Below are positions 60,216 to 64,000 of a stretch of 64,000 nucleotides of DNA, piece after piece; position 1 is the first letter of the stretch; each line of letters opens with the position of its first letter. The DNA is from Paraburkholderia aromaticivorans (GTDB taxonomy: Bacteria > Pseudomonadota > Gammaproteobacteria > Burkholderiales > Burkholderiaceae): positions 1,798,001-1,862,000 of the forward strand of contig NZ_CP051515.1 of NCBI RefSeq assembly GCF_012689525.1. The letters are read 5' to 3'. A program made the translations under genes and the position numbers. The notes under the pieces were generated by a model that worked only from the letters and a program-made list of their open reading frames with translations, was not told the DNA's origin and searched no databases.

Positions 60216-61282
60216 GTCGCGTTCCTCCTTACAGCAAAGCGCGTGCGGTAGCCCTTCGCGATCGAAAAACTCTGCTCCGTCGCGGTCACGTAATAAAGGC
60301 CGCTAAAGCGCGCGCCAAGTCCTTCGATCTTGACAACGACGCCAGCACGCATCAACGGCTCGCCGATGCAAACGCCATCGGCTTTGATATAGCCAAGCGC
60401 CATTTCTGAAAAACGCTGTTTCGCCATCTGATCCGCTTCCTGCTGGCTTTGCACCGGGACGCGCACCACGGTGCTGCCGGACGCGCCGAAAATCGGCTGC
60501 ACGCTCGCCGCGCCGGACTTCTTTCCGCTCATCAACGAGGGTTCGTCGCCAACCGCGGCGCGCGCAACGAACTCCTTTTTATCTTTCGCGTTCCAGCCGC
60601 GCACGACGAGTTCCTGAACCTGCCCCATCGTCGTCATTCGAGGGCGGAATTGCAGTAGTTCGATTTCGCGCCGCAGCGTCAGTGTTGCGCTCTCGCTGAT
60701 CTTGCGTGGCCGGTAAATCAGCGAATGGCCATCCACCACCACTTCGTGATCGATACGCCGTGCGCGGCTCAACAGGAACTCGAGGTCCGTCTGGCCGTGT
60801 TGCAGCACGTAAGGCAGCACCACCTGGGTGTCGTCGATCTGCGGCTTGAGGCCAGCGGCGCCCGCCAGTTGACTGGCAATGTCACTGTCCTTCAGGTTGA
60901 TATAGGAGCGCGTCTTGTGCTCGCGCATCATGCGATGACGCCGGTCGTATCCGCGCACGGTGAGCGTTGGCGGGCCGTTTTCGGGGAAGCTCGGCTCGAG
61001 CCCGGTAATCTCGCCGCTGAACAGAACTCGCCGGTTGTCTCGATAGCCCATTTCGATCTCGACGGGATTGCCTTCGCGGAACAGATCGTCGTCGATCCAT
61101 TTGACCTGCATCTGCGCCGTGTCCATGCAGGTCAGCGAAAACGTGAACATGCCCATCGTATTCACGTCGTCCAGCACGTTAATGCCGATCAGATCCGCGG
61201 CGGCGGCAAGCGGAAGCGCCGCGCCGTTGATCTTCAGCGCGAATTCCGGGGCCAGCGTGTCGAAGTTGCTGCGCGAGTTCAT
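60212..61282 (-). CDS. gp27/D-like baseplate hub protein
   Basis: A 356-residue hub protein of the phage late control D family (EFALKINGAALPLAAAADLIGINV, VEIEMGYRDNRRVLFSGEIT, LTVRGYDRRHRMMREHKT). It makes the ring that connects the tube adaptor to the spike. The long in-frame extension to 61678 overlaps the LysM gene, so I choose the ATG at 61282, whose ATGA overlaps that gene's stop. Confidence 0.87.
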   Translation of the reverse strand: MNSRSNFDTLAPEFALKINGAALPLAAAADLIGINVLDDVNTMGMFTFSLTCMDTAQMQVKWIDDDLFREGNPVEIEMGYRDNRRVLFSGEITGLEPSFPENGPPTLTVRGYDRRHRMMREHKTRSYINLKDSDIASQLAGAAGLKPQIDDTQVVLPYVLQHGQTDLEFLLSRARRIDHEVVVDGHSLIYRPRKISESATLTLRREIELLQFRPRMTTMGQVQELVVRGWNAKDKKEFVARAAVGDEPSLMSGKKSGAASVQPIFGASGSTVVRVPVQSQQEADQMAKQRFSEMALGYIKADGVCIGEPLMRAGVVVKIEGLGARFSGLYYVTATEQSFSIAKGYRTRFAVRRNAT

Positions 61283-62004
61283 GGTTCCGCCAGATAGGCG
61301 CCGCCGTTGGCCTGAGTGTTCGGCGTCGTCGACAGGCGCAGCGCGGGCAGCAGCAAGGTCGTGCCGGGCTGCAACGCAAGCGGGTCGTCGATGCCGTTCG
61401 CCTCGGCGATCTGCCGCCAGTAGCGCGGATCGCGATACTCCAGTGCCGCGATGCTGGCGAGCGTCTGACCGCGCCGCACGGTCCACACCTTGACCACGTC
61501 CGACGACATCAGGTTCTGCTTTTTCAAGTCTTTCTGGTTGCTGCGCCATTGGGTGAACGTGCACTTCACCGTCGCGCGCACGGGCGTGCCGTTGTCCAGG
61601 AACATCGTGTATTGCGTGTCGAGGCCTTGCAGCACGCCTTGAAAGATGATCGCTTCTCCGCCCCACTGAATCTGGCAAACCGGCGGCCGGTGCTTGTCAC
61701 CGGTTACCGATGTCAACGCGAGCAGCTTGCTGGTGTACTTGAAGACGCTCTCCTTGGCGGGATTCGGCGTGTCATAGGTGTCGAAGAACAGTTCGACGCT
61801 GAGCGTCGCGGGGTCGGCTGTCGTGAATTGCAGCTCCGGGCTGTCACGTTTGGACGCGTCCTGGCTCTTCCATTGCACCTGCCGGGTGACGCTCAAACTC
61901 TTCGGGTTGAACATCGCGACGATCCGCGAGTCCTCGGAGGATTCGCTGAATTGCAGGTTTTCGCCAGGCAGTTCGATGAGGATGGTCAGTTTGTTCAGGG
62001 CCAT
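61279..62004 (-). CDS. LysM-containing tube-baseplate adaptor (Afp7/gp53-like)
   Basis: A 241-residue protein. The N-terminal domain (VAMFNPKSLSVTRQVQW, ELFFDTYDT, then RATVKCTFTQW) is typical of contractile tail adaptors, and a LysM module at about 168-220 (VWTVRRGQTLASIAALEYRDPRYWRQIAEANGI, key: VRRGQTLASIAALEYRD) matches T4 gp53 and Afp7. It probably sits at the top of the baseplate. Overlaps the upstream gene by ten bases. Confidence 0.88.
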   Translation of the reverse strand: MALNKLTILIELPGENLQFSESSEDSRIVAMFNPKSLSVTRQVQWKSQDASKRDSPELQFTTADPATLSVELFFDTYDTPNPAKESVFKYTSKLLALTSVTGDKHRPPVCQIQWGGEAIIFQGVLQGLDTQYTMFLDNGTPVRATVKCTFTQWRSNQKDLKKQNLMSSDVVKVWTVRRGQTLASIAALEYRDPRYWRQIAEANGIDDPLALQPGTTLLLPALRLSTTPNTQANGGAYLAEP

Positions 62005-64000
62005 GACGCGTACCCTCGCCGTTCGCGCTCGACGGCCAGCTTGTCCTGAATCACCTCCCAGACCTTTTCGGCCAGTTCATTCGGGTCGGCCGTCTTCTGC
62101 GCAGCGGGCGCCGGCGCGGTTTGCGCAGGCGCCGTTGCGCCTGCGGGTCGAGCGGCCGTCTTTTGCGTGTCGACTGGGATGACACCGTATTGCTCGGCCA
62201 GCCGATCTATCGCGACCGGCGGCGTGGATGGGTCACTGCCCGTTGGGCTGGCCGCCGCGGCGTGGCGTGCTGGCGCGCCATAGGCGGGCAACAGCGGCAA
62301 CGGCGAGCGCTGGACAGCGCGCGCGCCCGTCGCGCGCATGGCCCACGAGCCCGACGGTGTGAACACCCGATGCACATACGGCGAGCGAGCGACGGGCGCT
62401 CCCCGCACACTGGCGGTGCTGCGCTCGTCGATGGATGGGGGAGAAAAGTCGTACGACGGCGGTTGACCCCTACCGCCAGGTTCGTGCGTGAAATCGGCCT
62501 GGCGCTCGACGCTGGTGTGCATCGATGTCGGAAAATCGTGGTGGAACATCATGCCACTGGGCTGCGTCAGCGGCTTCGCAATCCATTGCGGGTCGGACGA
62601 CACCGCCGTACTCCCGGGCACCACTTCATTTGTCGATGTTGGCCGGGGCTGCGGACCGCTCTCGAGTGTTCCCGCCGCCGCCGTCGATGCTGACCAGGGC
62701 GCGGACGGTGGCGTCGCGGTTCGGGCGACAACGCGGGCCAACGTGGCGGCTTCGCCAGGACCGGCGGCGCCGCTGAGCGACGCGGTACGCGATCCGGCCG
62801 TCTCGCGCCCCGCGTGGTTCGGTGGGATCGGCTTGATCGGCAGATGCGAGGATGGCTCGGCGACAGCGGGGGCATCGGCCAGAACCTTGGCGTCTGATTC
62901 GATTGCGGGATCGCGCTGCAAGCTCCTGCGCTCGCTCGAACCTCGCAACAGATTCACGATGGCTCGCGCGTTCACATCGGTTAAGCGGGCAACCGGTAAC
63001 GTTGCGACCGGCTCATGAGGCTCATGAGGCCGATGAGCTTCGGACGAAGCCTCGGCGCGGGACGGATTATTGGCGTCGGCGTGGAGCACAGCAGCCGCAA
63101 CCTGGGTGCGTGCATCAGCGGGGTTGTGTGACGATGCTGCGGTTTCGCGCGCAGGGGCGCCGGCCCATTCGCGGGCCGGTTGCGACGGCGCGCTGACGAT
63201 GGGAGCCGGCGCGAGAAGTGTGTGGTGGTCCACAGCTAATCGACGACGCTCCGGCAAAGCAGACGCGGCGCGGCTCACTGATCCGTACACTGAGGCGCGC
63301 TGCATCGTATTTGCCGTCGGCCACATCGCGACCGCCTCGCGAGTGGCCCGATCGATAGCCCGCTCGGTCCGCACGGGAGCAACGTCGCTCGGGATTCGCG
63401 ATGCGGTCCGCGCAAGGACAGCTTCCCCTACGACGTTCGACGCAGTCCGCGCAGCGGCAGCGTCGGTCTGGACTCGCGATGCGATCCGTTCACGGACGGC
63501 TTCGTTTACGGCAGGCCATACAGTCCGCGTCGCCGAGGTCGAAGCGCTGCTTGCGCCCTTCAGGTTCAAAGACGGGTTGTGGGAAGCGACGCGCATCGGA
63601 CTGGCCAACGGCTGCTCCAACGTCCCCCGGCGGCCGCGCTCGCGATGAATCACGCCGTGCATCACGCCGGGTAGGGGTTGCCTGGATGCCGTCGTGAGCA
63701 TCGTCGAAGGTCGAGGCGTCGCAATCTCGTGCGTGCCGGACGCGACCGATGCGGCCATCGGCATGCGCATCGTGACGGACGTCAACGCGTTCGTTACCTG
63801 TGCGCGAGACTCGACCGAGCCACGCGCACTTGGCTCCCCGATCGTCAAGCTGCCGGAGGGGACCAAGGGCGTGCGCGATTGCGGCACCATTGCGTCCCGC
63901 ACGCTAGCCGAGCCCTCGCCCGCGTGCTGTTGAACTGACTCACCGTGAACATGACCGGTGCTGATGGAGCGCTGCAGCGCAGTGGCGTCGGTCAGATCGC
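61995..64000 (-). CDS. Large disordered eCIS protein (5' truncated by window edge)
   Basis: The frame is open through the right edge (I read codons back to 63998), so the GTG at 63902 is unlikely to be the true start and more N-terminal sequence lies outside. About 668 residues are visible, dominated by Ala, Ser, Arg, Pro and Thr, with no clear fold: likely disordered. The C-terminal end, ELAEKVWEVIQDKLAVERERRG, matches the short helical motif (VxxxIKxxLxxERER) found at the end of proteins next to the LysM adaptor in eCIS operons. A role as scaffold or adaptor at the baseplate is inferred. Confidence 0.7.
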   Translation of the reverse strand, partial: DLTDATALQRSISTGHVHGESVQQHAGEGSASVRDAMVPQSRTPLVPSGSLTIGEPSARGSVESRAQVTNALTSVTMRMPMAASVASGTHEIATPRPSTMLTTASRQPLPGVMHGVIHRERGRRGTLEQPLASPMRVASHNPSLNLKGASSASTSATRTVWPAVNEAVRERIASRVQTDAAAARTASNVVGEAVLARTASRIPSDVAPVRTERAIDRATREAVAMWPTANTMQRASVYGSVSRAASALPERRRLAVDHHTLLAPAPIVSAPSQPAREWAGAPARETAASSHNPADARTQVAAAVLHADANNPSRAEASSEAHRPHEPHEPVATLPVARLTDVNARAIVNLLRGSSERRSLQRDPAIESDAKVLADAPAVAEPSSHLPIKPIPPNHAGRETAGSRTASLSGAAGPGEAATLARVVARTATPPSAPWSASTAAAGTLESGPQPRPTSTNEVVPGSTAVSSDPQWIAKPLTQPSGMMFHHDFPTSMHTSVERQADFTHEPGGRGQPPSYDFSPPSIDERSTASVRGAPVARSPYVHRVFTPSGSWAMRATGARAVQRSPLPLLPAYGAPARHAAAASPTGSDPSTPPVAIDRLAEQYGVIPVDTQKTAARPAGATAPAQTAPAPAAQKTADPNELAEKVWEVIQDKLAVERERRGYASWP
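63340..63560 (-). repeat. Degenerate tandem repeats inside the disordered eCIS gene
   Basis: The encoded peptide cycles through variants of a roughly 18-residue unit with the pattern E-A-V-x2-R-x-A-S-R/N-x3-D/E (for example EAVRERIASRVQTD, then RTASNVVGEAVLARTASRIPSD). DNA repeats such as GCGGTCCGCGCA and GCAGTCCGCGCA are visible on the + strand. Confidence 0.45.

Noticed and set aside
51184..62004. Type VI secretion system
   Set aside because: gp25, hub and spike proteins occur in T6SS too, but there is no TssJKLM membrane complex gene and the ATPase is the eCIS AAA type, not ClpV. DUF4157 and the LysM adaptor point to eCIS.
48549..62004. Prophage or R-type tailocin
   Set aside because: No integrase, terminase, capsid, tape measure or phage repressor in the window; the AAA ATPase and DUF4157 cargo are eCIS marks. 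The lysozyme alone is not enough.
63340..63560. CRISPR array
   Set aside because: The repeats are degenerate, in coding frame, about one codon pattern apart and without unique spacers of constant length.

Overview
The window is high-GC DNA with the gene content and codon habits of a Burkholderia or Paraburkholderia-type betaproteobacterium, probably an accessory replicon. The evidence is an N-type Na+ F-ATPase operon, a class I PHA synthase, an FNR-type regulator with TTGAC/T-N4-ATCAA boxes, and an extracellular contractile injection system (eCIS). The taxon is inferred from gene content, not from any marker gene. No rRNA, tRNA, CRISPR array or insertion sequence was recognised.

Region 1 (1-9220, + strand) is a toxin-like island with lower GC than its surroundings: the 3' part of an RHS/YD-repeat protein, a protein resembling TULIP/P47 proteins, a large protein with a GxSxG lipase domain, and a two-HKD phospholipase D-like protein. 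Next come a non-coding stretch with a strong hairpin and a 94-residue gene on the minus strand. Two abutting LexA boxes cover the promoter of that gene.

Region 2 (10372-31749) is a low-oxygen energy and carbon block: alcohol dehydrogenase, DUF1275 membrane protein, a CHASE/PAS histidine kinase with a NarL-type regulator, a lone receiver, an Fnr-type regulator, and a long + strand run acs-satP-atpDCQRBEFAG-phaC-(maoC/pta)-ackA-fabI. From satP onward almost every junction is a start/stop overlap. FNR-type boxes lie in front of adh, the DUF1275 gene and acs, all compatible with a class II position near -41. The content recalls the low-oxygen-activated (lxa) locus of Burkholderia cenocepacia, but here an N-ATPase operon sits between acetate activation and PHA/acetate-kinase genes. 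The logic appears to be acetate uptake and activation, storage or release of reducing power, substrate-level ATP, and a Na+ pump to hold an ion gradient.

Region 3 (32243-37534) holds a secreted and a membrane-anchored hypothetical protein, a nucleoside-phosphorylase-fold protein and an S53 (sedolisin/kumamolisin) peptidase.

Region 4 (38228-64000) is an eCIS locus entering from the right. Structural genes on the minus strand encode a disordered protein cut by the window edge, a LysM tube-baseplate adaptor, a gp27-like hub, a gp5/V spike, gp25, a J-like baseplate protein, a second baseplate protein, tail protein I, a GQLLLEDDF-type eCIS protein and an AAA+ ATPase. A + strand block (membrane protein, GH24 lysozyme, DUF1311/LprI-like lipoprotein) separates these from a cargo block of a DUF4157 protein and two very large proteins. 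Each large protein is followed by a small gene overlapping it by 4 bases. All three cargo-type proteins carry a related N-terminal motif (LQxxxGNxxVxxxx), which suggests a shared loading signal. Sheath, tube and fibre genes are not in the window.
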